From contig JACKLK010000006.1 of NCBI GenBank assembly GCA_024236015.1, positions 62,001 to 126,000 on the forward strand: 64,000 nucleotides of DNA, given 5' to 3'. Source of the stretch: Rhodoferax sp. (GTDB taxonomy: Bacteria > Pseudomonadota > Gammaproteobacteria > Burkholderiales > Burkholderiaceae_C). Position 1 is the stretch's first letter. Each line of letters begins with the position of its first letter. Under the pieces are notes generated by a model. It searched no databases, was not told where the DNA came from, and saw only the letters and a program-made list of their open reading frames with translations. Below, one piece after another: positions 17,001-25,320 of the stretch. Made by a program: the position numbers and the translations under genes.

Positions 17001-17748
17001 GGCGGTTGCCCTGCTGGCCGACCGCAACGGGGTCATCGACATCGACCTGCCGATCAGTGGTTCGCTCAACGACCCGCAGTTCCAGCTGGGCTCGGTCATA
17101 TTCAAGGTGATCGTCAACCTGATCGGCAAGGCGCTGACGGCGCCGTTCTCCTTGCTCGCCAGTGCGTTCGGTGGCGACGGCAACGCGCTCAGCCAGATCG
17201 CGTTTGCGCCAGGCTCCGCGCAGCTGCAACCACAGGCACGCAGCGCACTGGACAAGGTCGCCCAGGCATTGACGCAGCGCCCGGCCCTGAGGATGACGGT
17301 GGTCGGCACGGCGAACCTGGAGGCCGAGCGCGAGGCGTTCAAGCGGGTGCGGTTGCAGGCCTTGCTGCAGGCGGAAAAGCGCCGGGCACAGGTCGCCGCC
17401 GGCCAGGCGCCCGCGGCGGCGGACGACGCGACCGCCGACGAGACGGCGACGGAACGGGAGGAACGGCTGCGGCAGCTGTTCGCGCGCTCCGAGATCACCA
17501 GGCCGCGCGATCTGGCGGGCAAGCCCCGGGAGCTGTCGACGGCCGACATGGAGGCGTTGTTGCTGGCCAACATGACGGTCGACGAAGAAGCCATGCGCGA
17601 CCTGGCGCTGCGCCGCGGCGTGGCGGTCAAGGACTATCTGGCGAGCCGGCAATTGCCGCTCGAACGCCTGTTTCTGGGGGCCACGCGCCTGCCCGATGCC
17701 GATGCGGCCTGGTCGCCGCGGGCCGAGCTCAAGCTGGACACGAACTGA
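14008..17748 (+). CDS. DUF748 (AsmA-like) envelope protein
   Basis: 1246 residues. One N-terminal transmembrane helix (about residues 14-34) is followed by a large periplasmic region built of AsmA-like repeats, with HVDAELESLWRLAPVVQSLEVDGP early and DLPISGSLNDPQFQLGSVI near residues 1010-1030. The C-terminus holds a block resembling an OmpA-type fold (FAPGSAQLQPQARSALDKVA) and a charged region. Members of this superfamily are thought to form lipid-bridging or outer-membrane homeostasis proteins, but DUF748 has no settled function. ATG 14008 gives a short basic N-terminus before the helix; longer in-frame starts would read through the terminator at 13868. Confidence 0.85.
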   Translation: MHSVIRPSSLFAHRWVRRLAWTVLAVLSTWLLAWSIVPPVLEHQLVHRASAELGRSLRVGRIEFKPWTLELTVHDLSMAERDGSAAQLAVKRIHVDAELESLWRLAPVVQSLEVDGPVLQLRRAADGRYDIDDILHRFAGKPSNDAASAAADEPVRFAVFNVMVRDGSFDVDDRAAGRSHSLRGLNLDLPFLSNLPSRRDVTVTPSLAFSLNGAAFASQAASTPFAPSRKSEARLRIQSMDLEPYLPYLPAGLPLRLRKGMLDADLQLQFVQAQRTQFVIDGELQLSGVDLADGAGEPLLTLGQLSVGIDALRPLDKQVQIGTVALQSPQLLARRDAAGRLNLALATAGGVRVDPAAATAEAASEAPAWTASMQHLAVRDGTVSWHDAAVAPQAQLRLRDLTVDVDDLVWPMERAAQFKGAMLLQSLADRAQDRAGAAPAGDGSTTARLAFDGRATDREAALALTVAEAPLRLAAPYLAQFIEPQLHGQLDASMELRWGERGLQVAVPSLTLDRLALVRSGAAAPQELAQVERIAVSSAAVDLDRRTLQLERLEIRQPRLAVTRAADQRWMFESWLKPAVTAGEPQAQAAAGAGGAPWTGGVAQARVIDGTVRFEDAAHARPVQLALSGLQLDLQGVSLDGKEPIRTHLSARVGAGQRQPGTIDYRGSLQRQPLQTRGRLSMERWPVHALEPYFGDSLNVDILRADAGFKGDIAFVATAQGPELRVRGDTVLEDVRANSRAAADGQVALERELLNWQSLGMRGIELAIAPGQPMRLAVRETSLSDFYARVIVHETGRVNLQGLVRGDAPAAPADAPAAGAVPVVATAGGTAAVAIPARSLPAAAPQVQIGPISLVNGTVYFSDRFVKPNYSANLSELTGRLSAFSSASAREQATLAELELRGRAEGTASLEILGQLNPLADPLVLDIKGAVRDLELPALSPYAIKYAGHGIERGKLSVDVAYRVAPDGQLTASNQVVLNQLAFGDKVDGAPNSLPVKLAVALLADRNGVIDIDLPISGSLNDPQFQLGSVIFKVIVNLIGKALTAPFSLLASAFGGDGNALSQIAFAPGSAQLQPQARSALDKVAQALTQRPALRMTVVGTANLEAEREAFKRVRLQALLQAEKRRAQVAAGQAPAAADDATADETATEREERLRQLFARSEITRPRDLAGKPRELSTADMEALLLANMTVDEEAMRDLALRRGVAVKDYLASRQLPLERLFLGATRLPDADAAWSPRAELKLDTN

Positions 17749-17839
17749 CTTTGCCGGGCCACGTCGGCGCGCCGATGGTTTTCGAGGCGAAAATAGCCGT
17801 TTGCCGCAAGCGGCCACCCGTACTGAATCGATTGCCACG

Positions 17840-20614
17840 ATGACCTCCAGCCCCAAGAACACCGACATCCAGAAACTCGACACCCTGACCGACGGCGCCT
17901 TCACCGCGCCGACCTCGGGCGAACGTGCCACCCGCATCCGGGCCTGGCTGTCGCAGGAGCCGAGCCACGAAGACCTGCAGGACGTGTTTCGCGAACTGGC
18001 TGCGCGCGACAAGGGTGCTGCCCGTCCGGTGCGTGAGCGACTCGACGAAATCCGTCGCGCCAAGGGCCAGGAGCAGGCCGCCGCCGAATGGGCCGGCAAG
18101 GCGCAGGCCCTGCTCGACCTGCCCAAGCTCAACATCGCCGATGCACTGGCCTGGCAACGCGACGCGGCCAAGGCGGGCGCACCGTTGAGCAAGGAGCCCT
18201 TGCTCTCGCTCAAGGCGCACCTGGCCGAGCGGGTGCGGGTCATCGAGGATCTGCAGCACACGGTGCAGGTGCAGCGCGAGGCCGCCGTGTTGCTGGCCCA
18301 GCGCATCGAGGTGTTGTCGACCAAGCCCTGGGCGGCCGCGCAGGCGGTCTGGGATGCGTTGCGCGACGATGTCGCGCATTGGGAGCAACAGGCCGCGGCA
18401 TTGGAATCCGATGCCAACTGGAACAGCGTCGACCTGAAGTTTCCGCCCTTGCTGCAGGCCTCGCGTGCGCAGCTGCTGGTGGTCTGGGAAGCCTTCCAGA
18501 GCGCGCTGGCGCAGGCCGTGGCCGCGGCCGAGGATGCCCAGGCACCCTTGCCGCCGGTGCCGGTTTGGGCCGACGAACTGCGCAGTGCGCGCGGCCTGCC
18601 GGTGCAGGCGGCGGAACACAAGCCGGCCAAGCCCAAGGTCGACCCGGAGCAGCGCCAACGGGCCGACGCGGCCGTGGGCCCGGTGCTGGCGACGCTCGAG
18701 AGCGAAATGGCACAAGGCCATGGCAAGGCCAGCGCGGGTGCGGCGGCGGCGCTGCGCCAGGCGCTCAAGGAGCACGGCCGGGCGGTCAGCGACGCACTGG
18801 AGAACCAGGCCCATGCCGCATTGGCGGCGGCCAGCGAGCTCGAAGGTTGGCAGCGCTGGCGCGCCGACCAGTTGCGCCGCGAACTCGTGGCCGCGGCCGA
18901 GGGCCTGCTGAACCGTCCGGCCGGCCAGGCCATCGGCGGGCGCAAGATGCAGGAGTCGCTGCGCAAGCTGCGCGAACAATGGAAACAGACCGACCAGGGC
19001 GGCGTGCCCAATCACGCCTTGTGGAAACGCTTCGACGAGGCCTGCAACGAGGCGCACAAGGTGGTCGAGGCCTGGATCGAGAAGGTCAAGGCCGATGCGG
19101 CACAACACCGCGCACAGCGCCTGGCCCTGATCGAGGAGCTCAAGGCCTGGGCGGCCGACAACCCCACGGCGCGTGATGACGACTGGCGCGGCTTCGCACG
19201 CATTCTGCACCAGTTCCGCGACCGCTGGCGCGATGCCGGTCATGTCGGCGAAAAGATGTTTGCCGAACTGCAGCCGCAGTGGGCCGCGGCCTTTGCCCAG
19301 GCGTCGGCACCACTGGACGCCTTGCAGCAGGCCAGCGTGCTCCGGCGCCAGGCCATGATCGAGGAGGCCCGGGTGCTGGGCGAGGCGCCCGTGCTGCGCA
19401 TCGATGCGGTCAAGGCCTTGCAGCAGCGCTGGCAGGCCGAGGCCCAGTCGGTGCCGATGGACCGGCGCCACGAGCAGAAGATGTGGGACACCTTCCGCAA
19501 GCCGATCGACGAGGCCTTCGAGCGCAAGTCGGCGCAGCGCCACAAGGAAGAGGCGGCCCTGGGCGAACACGATCGCCTGGTGCTGGAGGCCTCCAAGGCC
19601 CTGGACGCCGCCAACCAGTCCGGCGACGCGCAGCAGATCCGTGCCGCCGTCGCCGGCCTGGAAGCCGCCTTGCGGGGCCAGAAGCTGGCACGCGACGCGG
19701 CCGACACCGCGCAACGCGCACAACCCGCGGCCGATGCCACGGCGGCGACGCCGGGCGACGCCGCAGCGGGACCAGTCGACGCCGTCACGGCCGACGACGC
19801 TGCCACCGGTCACGACGCCGCGTCCGCCGACGGGTCGCCGACGGCCACCGACGCCGCGGCGACCGGCGACAGCACGGCCGCGGCCGCCGATGCCCCAGCG
19901 CCAGCCCCGGCCAAGCCGGCACCGCGTCCGGTCGTGGCCGTGCGTGGCGACGACCGCCCCGGCTTGCGTTCGCCGCAGGCGGCGCCGGCCGCCACGGGCC
20001 GTGGCGCTGCCTTCGGCGACCGCAAGGACGGGCGTCGTGGCCCGCCGGGTGCACGCGGATCGGAGCGCGGCGACGCACGCCCCGGCCCCGGCCCTGGGCG
20101 CGACGCGCGCGGGGGACGCCACGAGCGCGGTATGCGCGAGGACCGGCCCCACACGCCACGGCTGGGCGATGCGGCCTTCCGCGCCCAGCGCGACGCCATG
20201 GAGCGGGCACAGTCGGCACTGCGCAAGCTCGCATCGCAGGCGCATGGCGAGGCCTTGTCGCAACTGCTCGGCGCCTGGCAGGCGCGGGACCCGCAACAGG
20301 TCCCTGCGGCCCAGGAGCTCGGCCCGCAGGTGGGTTCGGGCGTGCGCTCGGCCTGGGTGCAGGCACTGGGCGGCGCCGCCGGCCCGGTTCCCGAAACCGC
20401 CTTGCTGCGGCTCGAGATGGCGGCCGACGTGCCCACGCCGGCGGAGCACCTGGATGCGCGACGGGCGTTCCAGCTGCAGTTGCTGACCCGGCGCAACGAC
20501 CCGCCACCGGCGCAGACCTGGGCGCAGGACGTCGGGCAGGTGCTGCAGGGCGGATTCGAACCCGGAGCCGAACGGCGGCTGCGCGCCGCGCTGAAGAACC
20601 TGCTCAGGCCCTGA
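17840..20614 (+). CDS. DUF349 domain protein with long low-complexity segment
   Basis: 924 residues, predicted cytosolic and largely helical. Several DUF349-type repeats are seen, for example LRKLREQWKQTDQGG near 376 and LKAWAADNPTARDDDWRGFA near 435, with the W-x-G/A pattern of the family. Residues about 620-690 are rich in Ala, Asp and Thr, and about 700-775 in Arg, Gly and Pro, giving a probably disordered, basic region. A helical C-terminal domain closes the protein. ATG 17840 is chosen; upstream frame belongs to the end of the DUF748 gene. DUF349 proteins have been linked to RNA or stress functions in a few species, but the role is not established. Confidence 0.8.
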   Translation: MTSSPKNTDIQKLDTLTDGAFTAPTSGERATRIRAWLSQEPSHEDLQDVFRELAARDKGAARPVRERLDEIRRAKGQEQAAAEWAGKAQALLDLPKLNIADALAWQRDAAKAGAPLSKEPLLSLKAHLAERVRVIEDLQHTVQVQREAAVLLAQRIEVLSTKPWAAAQAVWDALRDDVAHWEQQAAALESDANWNSVDLKFPPLLQASRAQLLVVWEAFQSALAQAVAAAEDAQAPLPPVPVWADELRSARGLPVQAAEHKPAKPKVDPEQRQRADAAVGPVLATLESEMAQGHGKASAGAAAALRQALKEHGRAVSDALENQAHAALAAASELEGWQRWRADQLRRELVAAAEGLLNRPAGQAIGGRKMQESLRKLREQWKQTDQGGVPNHALWKRFDEACNEAHKVVEAWIEKVKADAAQHRAQRLALIEELKAWAADNPTARDDDWRGFARILHQFRDRWRDAGHVGEKMFAELQPQWAAAFAQASAPLDALQQASVLRRQAMIEEARVLGEAPVLRIDAVKALQQRWQAEAQSVPMDRRHEQKMWDTFRKPIDEAFERKSAQRHKEEAALGEHDRLVLEASKALDAANQSGDAQQIRAAVAGLEAALRGQKLARDAADTAQRAQPAADATAATPGDAAAGPVDAVTADDAATGHDAASADGSPTATDAAATGDSTAAAADAPAPAPAKPAPRPVVAVRGDDRPGLRSPQAAPAATGRGAAFGDRKDGRRGPPGARGSERGDARPGPGPGRDARGGRHERGMREDRPHTPRLGDAAFRAQRDAMERAQSALRKLASQAHGEALSQLLGAWQARDPQQVPAAQELGPQVGSGVRSAWVQALGGAAGPVPETALLRLEMAADVPTPAEHLDARRAFQLQLLTRRNDPPPAQTWAQDVGQVLQGGFEPGAERRLRAALKNLLRP

Positions 20615-20738
20615 TCCGGGAGCCTGCGCGGGGTCGGCGCGCGACAGGCGCTGGCAGCGCGGGCGAAGCCTGCGACAATCGCCGGCACATCAGGGTCGGG
20701 AGCGCCGAGGCGCACCCGGCCATTACGGGAGGCTGACC

Positions 20739-22361
20739 GTGGACTCCGTCGAAGACCTGCTGCGCCGGCTGGAGCAGCTCAACGAGATCGGTGTGTCGTT
20801 ATCGAAGGAGCGCGACATCACCCGGCTGCTCGAGCGCATCCTGCTCGCCGCCAAGACCATCACCAATGCCGATGGCGGCACCTTGTACCGGATGGTCGAT
20901 GGCGGTGCCGAGCTGCGTTTCGAGATCCTGCGCACCGATTCGCTGCGTATCGCGATGGGCGGCTCCTCGGGCAAGGACATCAGTTTTCCGAACCTGCCGC
21001 TGCGCGACGCCGGTGGTGCACCCAACGACTCGCTGGTGGCCGCATACGCGGCCATCCATCACGAGACGGTCAACATCGCGGACGCCTACAGCGAGCCCAA
21101 CTTCGATTTCTCCGGCACGCGCCAGTTCGACGAACGCACCGGCTACCGCTCCAAGTCCTTTCTCGCCGTGCCGATGAAGGACCACGAGGGCGAGGTCATC
21201 GGCGTGTTGCAGCTGATCAATGCGCAGTTGCCTGGCACGACCGAGGTCGTGCCTTTCTCTTCCTCCGACCAGAGTCTGGTCGAATCGCTGGCCTCGCAGG
21301 CGGCGATCGCGTTGACCAACCGCATGCTGATCGGCCAGCTCGAGGCCTTGTTCGAGTCCTTCATCAAGCTGATCAACCTGGCGATCGACGAGAAGTCGCA
21401 CTACACCGGCGGCCACTGCCAGCGCGTGCCGGCACTGACCATGATGCTGGCCGAAGCGGTGAACCAGACCACGCAGGGCCCGCTGGCCTCGTTCACGATG
21501 GACGACCGCGATCGCTACGAGCTCAAGATCGCCGGGCTGCTGCACGATTGCGGCAAGGTCACGACGCCGGTTCATGTGGTGGACAAGGCGACCAAGCTGC
21601 AGACGCTGTTCGATCGCATCGAACTGCTCGACACCCGGTTCGAGGTGCTCAAGCGCGACGCCGAGATCAATGCCTTGCGCCGGCAACTGCAGCTGCGCGA
21701 GAGAAGCGACGCAGCGGCGGAAGCGGCGATCTGGGCCCAGTGCAAGGCGGAGACCGCGGCCATCGACGCCGACCGGGAATTCCTGCGTGCGACCAATGCC
21801 GGTGGCGAGAAGACCGCCGACGCCGATCTCGAACGGGTCCGGCACATTGCGAGCAGCCGGGCATGGCGCAACGTGGACGGCGTGGAGACCGAATTCCTGA
21901 CCGCCGACGAACTGGAGAACCTGACCATTCGCGCCGGCACGCTGACGCAGGCCGAACGCAACACCATCAACCACCATATCGTGGCCACGATCCGCATGCT
22001 CGAACAGCTGCCCTGGCCCCGGCACCTGCGCAACGTGCCGGAATACGCCGGCGGCCACCACGAGCGCATGGATGGCAAGGGTTATCCGAAAGGGCTCACG
22101 CGCGACCAGATGTCGGTGCAGGCGCGCGTGATGGGCATCGCCGACATCTTCGAGGCGCTGACGGCCAGCGACCGGCCCTACAAGCCCGGCATGAAGCTGT
22201 CGCAGGCCATGGGCATCATGGAGCGCTTCAAGCTCAACGGCCACATCGACCCCGATCTGTTCGACGTGTTCGTTTCCGAGAAGGTCTATCTGCGCTACGC
22301 CGAGCAGTTTCTCGACCCGTGGCAGATCGACGCGATCAGCCCGCCGGCGCCGCAGGCTTGA
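20739..22361 (+). CDS. GAF / HD-GYP cyclic-di-GMP phosphodiesterase-type regulator
   Basis: 540 residues. An N-terminal GAF domain (about 20-195) is followed by an HD-GYP domain: HYTGGHCQRV near 221-230, the HD pair at 269-270 in LLHDCGK, INHH near 410 and the signature HHERMDGKGYP at 440-450. The residues needed for metal binding and c-di-GMP hydrolysis appear intact. About 110 extra, mostly charged helical residues separate the HD pair from INHH, unusual compared with canonical HD-GYP. The start is GTG 20739 with GGGAGG at 20727-20732. Its 3' end overlaps the convergent mtfA gene by 26 bp. Confidence 0.9.
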   Translation: MDSVEDLLRRLEQLNEIGVSLSKERDITRLLERILLAAKTITNADGGTLYRMVDGGAELRFEILRTDSLRIAMGGSSGKDISFPNLPLRDAGGAPNDSLVAAYAAIHHETVNIADAYSEPNFDFSGTRQFDERTGYRSKSFLAVPMKDHEGEVIGVLQLINAQLPGTTEVVPFSSSDQSLVESLASQAAIALTNRMLIGQLEALFESFIKLINLAIDEKSHYTGGHCQRVPALTMMLAEAVNQTTQGPLASFTMDDRDRYELKIAGLLHDCGKVTTPVHVVDKATKLQTLFDRIELLDTRFEVLKRDAEINALRRQLQLRERSDAAAEAAIWAQCKAETAAIDADREFLRATNAGGEKTADADLERVRHIASSRAWRNVDGVETEFLTADELENLTIRAGTLTQAERNTINHHIVATIRMLEQLPWPRHLRNVPEYAGGHHERMDGKGYPKGLTRDQMSVQARVMGIADIFEALTASDRPYKPGMKLSQAMGIMERFKLNGHIDPDLFDVFVSEKVYLRYAEQFLDPWQIDAISPPAPQA

Positions 22362-23157
22362 AGAACGCGTCGAACATCGGACGCAGGCCGTCGAAGTCGG
22401 CGACGAAACGCGCCCGGTTCACGAAATAGGCTTCGCTGGCCACGGCGAAGAATTCGTCCGGCGAGGTGGCCGCGTACGGATCGAGCCAGGGCTCGGCGGC
22501 ACCAAAACGCTCGGCCAAGCTGAGCTGGTCGCGGAATGCGAGGTAGTGGTGCTCCAGCGCCGCCTGCCATGCCGCACGTGCGGCCTTGGCGCTGCCGGCG
22601 CCCATGAATCCGGCGGGCAGGGGCGGGCAGCCGTCGGGCATGCCGTCGCGCATGTCGATCTTGTGCACGAACTCGTGGATCACGACGTTGTAGCCGTCGC
22701 GCGCCGACGTGCCGGCGTCCGCCACGTCCTGCCAGCTCAGCATGACGGGGCCGTCCTGCATGGCTTCGCCGCTGAGCACTTCGTCGTAGCGGTGCACGAT
22801 TCCGGCATCGTCGACGTGTTCACGCCGTGCCACGACCGATCCCGGGTGCACCACGATGCCGACGAAGTCGTCGTACCAGGCGATGCCGGCCAGCGGCGCG
22901 CGCAGGTGCAGCACCGGCAGGCAGGCCTGCGCGGCGATCGCCACCGCCATGGCGTCGGTGATCCGCAGGCCGTTGGCGCCGTGGAATTCCTTGTGGTCCA
23001 GGAACTCCAGCGTCAAACGGCGCAGCGCGTGCGCGTGCACCGGTTCTGCCTGGCGCAGGAACGGGTAGTGTTCCAGGGTCTGTTGCCACAAGGCATCGGG
23101 AAGCTCCGTCCGGCGCGTTGCACGTGCGCCTGCCAGGTTACGCAGCCAGCGCAGCAT
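22336..23157 (-). CDS. mtfA: MtfA-like zinc metallopeptidase (M90)
   Basis: 273 residues, matching the MtfA/M90 family. The zinc motif HEFVHKID lies at residues 161-168, and the conserved AWYDDFVGIVVHP block at about 93-105. The C-terminal SEAYFVNRA contains the third ligand Glu. In E. coli MtfA interacts with the repressor Mlc and has aminopeptidase activity; the target here is unknown. It is the last gene of the minus-strand run TPR-ppiA-ppiB-lpxH-mtfA, 15 nt after lpxH. Confidence 0.9.
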   Translation of the reverse strand: MLRWLRNLAGARATRRTELPDALWQQTLEHYPFLRQAEPVHAHALRRLTLEFLDHKEFHGANGLRITDAMAVAIAAQACLPVLHLRAPLAGIAWYDDFVGIVVHPGSVVARREHVDDAGIVHRYDEVLSGEAMQDGPVMLSWQDVADAGTSARDGYNVVIHEFVHKIDMRDGMPDGCPPLPAGFMGAGSAKAARAAWQAALEHHYLAFRDQLSLAERFGAAEPWLDPYAATSPDEFFAVASEAYFVNRARFVADFDGLRPMFDAFFKPAAPAG

Positions 23158-23172
23158 CGTCGTGGCCGGGTG

Positions 23173-24024
23173 TCAGCACGCCTGCGCCGGCGCGAGCCGG
23201 CGGCTGTGCTCCGGCTCGCCCGAGGGAGCCAGCCACACCCGCAGCACCTCGGCGCGCGCCGGTGTCGCCTGCAGGTCCCAGTCGCTCAGCACCATGCGCC
23301 GCATCGTGTCACTCAACGGGTGGTCGGCGGGCTGGTGCGTGTGGCCGTGGATCAACACGTCGGCATCGGCGTCGCGCAGCCATTGCAGGGCTGCGCCGGC
23401 GTCGACGTCGACCAGCACCGGATGGGCACGTTTGTGCTGTTCGCTGCGCGCGCGCAGTTCGCGCGCGACCGACTGGCGCTCGGCCAGTGGCTGCGCCAGG
23501 AATGCGGATTGCCACGCGGGGCTGCGCACCTGCGCCCGGAACTGCTGGTAGGCGGCATCGTCCAGGCACAAGGCATCGCCGTGCGACAGCAGCCAGCGGC
23601 GGGTGCCGAGTTCGAGCACGCAGGGATCGTCCAGGCCCTGCATCGCGCAGGCCTGCAGGCATTGCGCACCGACCAGGAAGTCGCGGTTGCCGTGCAGGAA
23701 GAAGAGATCGAGCCGCTCGCCGGCCTGCCGCAGCACCCGCGCGCAGGCGAGCTCGAACCTGTTGTCGGCGCCGGCCGGCGGCTCCGACATCGACAACACG
23801 TCGTCGCCGACCCATGCCTCGAACAGGTCGCCGAGCATGAACACGGCCTGCGCCGTCGTGTGCTGCAGGTAGTGCTGCCAGGCGGCGAACGTGGGCGCAT
23901 CGCCGGCATGCAGGTGAAGGTCGGAGATGAAGTCGATCTGGCGCCAGTGCGCCGATGCACGCAGGCGTTGCAGCAACGGCCGGCTGCCGCCGCAGGGCGA
24001 AGGAGCCGGTGCTGATTCCGTCAT
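23173..24024 (-). CDS. lpxH: UDP-2,3-diacylglucosamine diphosphatase LpxH
   Basis: 283 residues. It hydrolyses UDP-2,3-diacylglucosamine to lipid X in lipid A synthesis, at the inner face of the cytoplasmic membrane. All calcineurin-like metal motifs are present: SDLHLH near 34-39, GDLFEAWVGDD near 65-75, HGNRDF near 110-115, SHGD near 147-150 and HGHTHQP near 226-232. The N-terminal about 25 residues are a variable extension; the ATG at 24024 is the first reasonable start. Clustering with ppiB is common in Burkholderiales. Confidence 0.95.
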   Translation of the reverse strand: MTESAPAPSPCGGSRPLLQRLRASAHWRQIDFISDLHLHAGDAPTFAAWQHYLQHTTAQAVFMLGDLFEAWVGDDVLSMSEPPAGADNRFELACARVLRQAGERLDLFFLHGNRDFLVGAQCLQACAMQGLDDPCVLELGTRRWLLSHGDALCLDDAAYQQFRAQVRSPAWQSAFLAQPLAERQSVARELRARSEQHKRAHPVLVDVDAGAALQWLRDADADVLIHGHTHQPADHPLSDTMRRMVLSDWDLQATPARAEVLRVWLAPSGEPEHSRRLAPAQAC

Positions 24025-24032
24025 GGGCGCAG

Positions 24033-24057
24033 GCTCCCGGTCACGCGGACCGGGAGC
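24033..24057 (-). promoter_or_regulatory. Intercistronic hairpin between ppiB and lpxH
   Basis: A perfect 10-bp stem, GCTCCCGGTC / GACCGGGAGC, with a 5-nt loop, occupies most of the 40-nt gap. No T-run follows on the minus strand, so it may protect or attenuate the transcript rather than end it. It sits just before the lpxH start and could affect its translation. Confidence 0.5.
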
Positions 24058-24064
24058 GCCGGTT

Positions 24065-24571
24065 TCAGAGGGCGACGGCCTTCTCGATCACCACGTCGTC
24101 GTTGGGCACGTCGTCGTGGAAACCCTTGCGGCCGGTCTTGACGCCCTTGATCTGGTCCACCACCTCGGTGCCCTTGACGACCTTGCCGAACACCGCATAA
24201 CCCCAGCCCTGTGCGGACGGAGCCGTGTGGTTCAGGAAGCCGTTGTCGGCCACGTTGATGAAGAACTGCGCGGTGGCCGAATGCGGGTCGCTGGTGCGCG
24301 CCATGGCCACCGTGTACATGTCGTTCTTCAGGCCGTTGTTGGCTTCGTTGTCGATCGGCTTGCCGGCCTTCTTTTCCTTCATGCCGGGCTCGAAGCCGCC
24401 GCCTTGCACCATGAAGCCGGGGATGACGCGGTGGAACACCGTGTTGTCGTAGTGGCCCTTCTTGACGTATTCGAGGAAGTTGGCGGCCGAGTTGGGCGCC
24501 TTGTCGGCGTCGAGTTCGAGCGTGATGACGCCGAGTTTTGCGATGTGGAGTTCGACTTGGGGATGGCTCAT
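24065..24571 (-). CDS. ppiB: Cytoplasmic peptidyl-prolyl isomerase B
   Basis: Cyclophilin of 168 residues without signal peptide, catalysing cis-trans isomerisation of proline bonds in the cytosol. Family residues are in place: FHRVIPGFMVQGG near 46-58, MARTSDPHSATAQFFIN near 91-107 and the WGYAVFGKV block. The ATG at 24571 is preferred because GGTGA lies 7 nt before it; an ATG at 24577 overlaps the ppiA stop but has no room for a ribosome site. It directly follows ppiA, a frequent tandem in this group. Confidence 0.95.
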   Translation of the reverse strand: MSHPQVELHIAKLGVITLELDADKAPNSAANFLEYVKKGHYDNTVFHRVIPGFMVQGGGFEPGMKEKKAGKPIDNEANNGLKNDMYTVAMARTSDPHSATAQFFINVADNGFLNHTAPSAQGWGYAVFGKVVKGTEVVDQIKGVKTGRKGFHDDVPNDDVVIEKAVAL

Positions 24572-24573
24572 GT

Positions 24574-25266
24574 TCATTTCACCAGGGTTGCAGAGTTGAT
24601 GACGATGGGCGTCTTGGGGACGTCCGACGGAAAGGGCCCACCGGCGTCGGTGGGGGTGCTCTTGATCTTCGTGATGACGTCCATGCCGCTGACGACCTTG
24701 CCGAATACGGTGTAGCCGAACAGTTGCGGGGCAGACATCAGGTTGGCGCGTGGCGTGTTTTCGTAGACACGCCCCTGGTACTCGAATTTCGGCACCGGGT
24801 CGCCGGGCGGGATCAGGATGGGGTCGAGGAAGGCGTTGTCCTTGACGTTGATGAAGAACTGGGCGCTGGCCGAATGCGGGTCGTTGGTGCGGGCCATGGC
24901 CAGCGTACCGACGACGTTGCGCGGTCCGCCCTTGGCCAGGGCCTCGCGCCCTTCGTGCACCACGGGCTCGCGTGTCTTCTTCTGGGCGAAGCGGGTGTCG
25001 AAACCACCACCCTGGACCATGAAGTTGTCGATCACGCGGTGGAAGATCGTGCCGTCGTAATGCTTGTCGCGCACGTATTGCAGGAAGTTCTCGACCGTCC
25101 TGGGCGCCTTGTCCGGATACACCTCGACGACGAACTCGCCCGCGGTGGTCTTGAAACGCACGCGCGGAGCTTCCTCGGCCCGGGCCGGGAGTGCCAGGCA
25201 CAACGTGGCGGCTGCGACGGCCGCGACGATGCCGCGGCGATGGACATGACTTGCTGACGAATGCAC
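24574..25266 (-). CDS. ppiA: Periplasmic peptidyl-prolyl isomerase A
   Basis: Cyclophilin of 230 residues with a signal peptide (hydrophobic stretch about 13-26, cleavage near ARAEE). The catalytic core is intact: FHRVIDNFMVQGG and MARTNDPHSASAQFFIN. An extra loop with PPGDPVPKFEYQG around 150-163 is absent from PpiB. It folds proline-containing proteins in the periplasm. It lies between the TPR gene and ppiB; the stop is 2 nt from the ppiB ATG, so they are translationally linked. Confidence 0.95.
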   Translation of the reverse strand: MHSSASHVHRRGIVAAVAAATLCLALPARAEEAPRVRFKTTAGEFVVEVYPDKAPRTVENFLQYVRDKHYDGTIFHRVIDNFMVQGGGFDTRFAQKKTREPVVHEGREALAKGGPRNVVGTLAMARTNDPHSASAQFFINVKDNAFLDPILIPPGDPVPKFEYQGRVYENTPRANLMSAPQLFGYTVFGKVVSGMDVITKIKSTPTDAGGPFPSDVPKTPIVINSATLVK

Positions 25267-25320
25267 GATGATTCCCTGGTTGCGTGATGGATAGGGCCGG
25301 CGGCGCCGGCGGCTCGCCGC

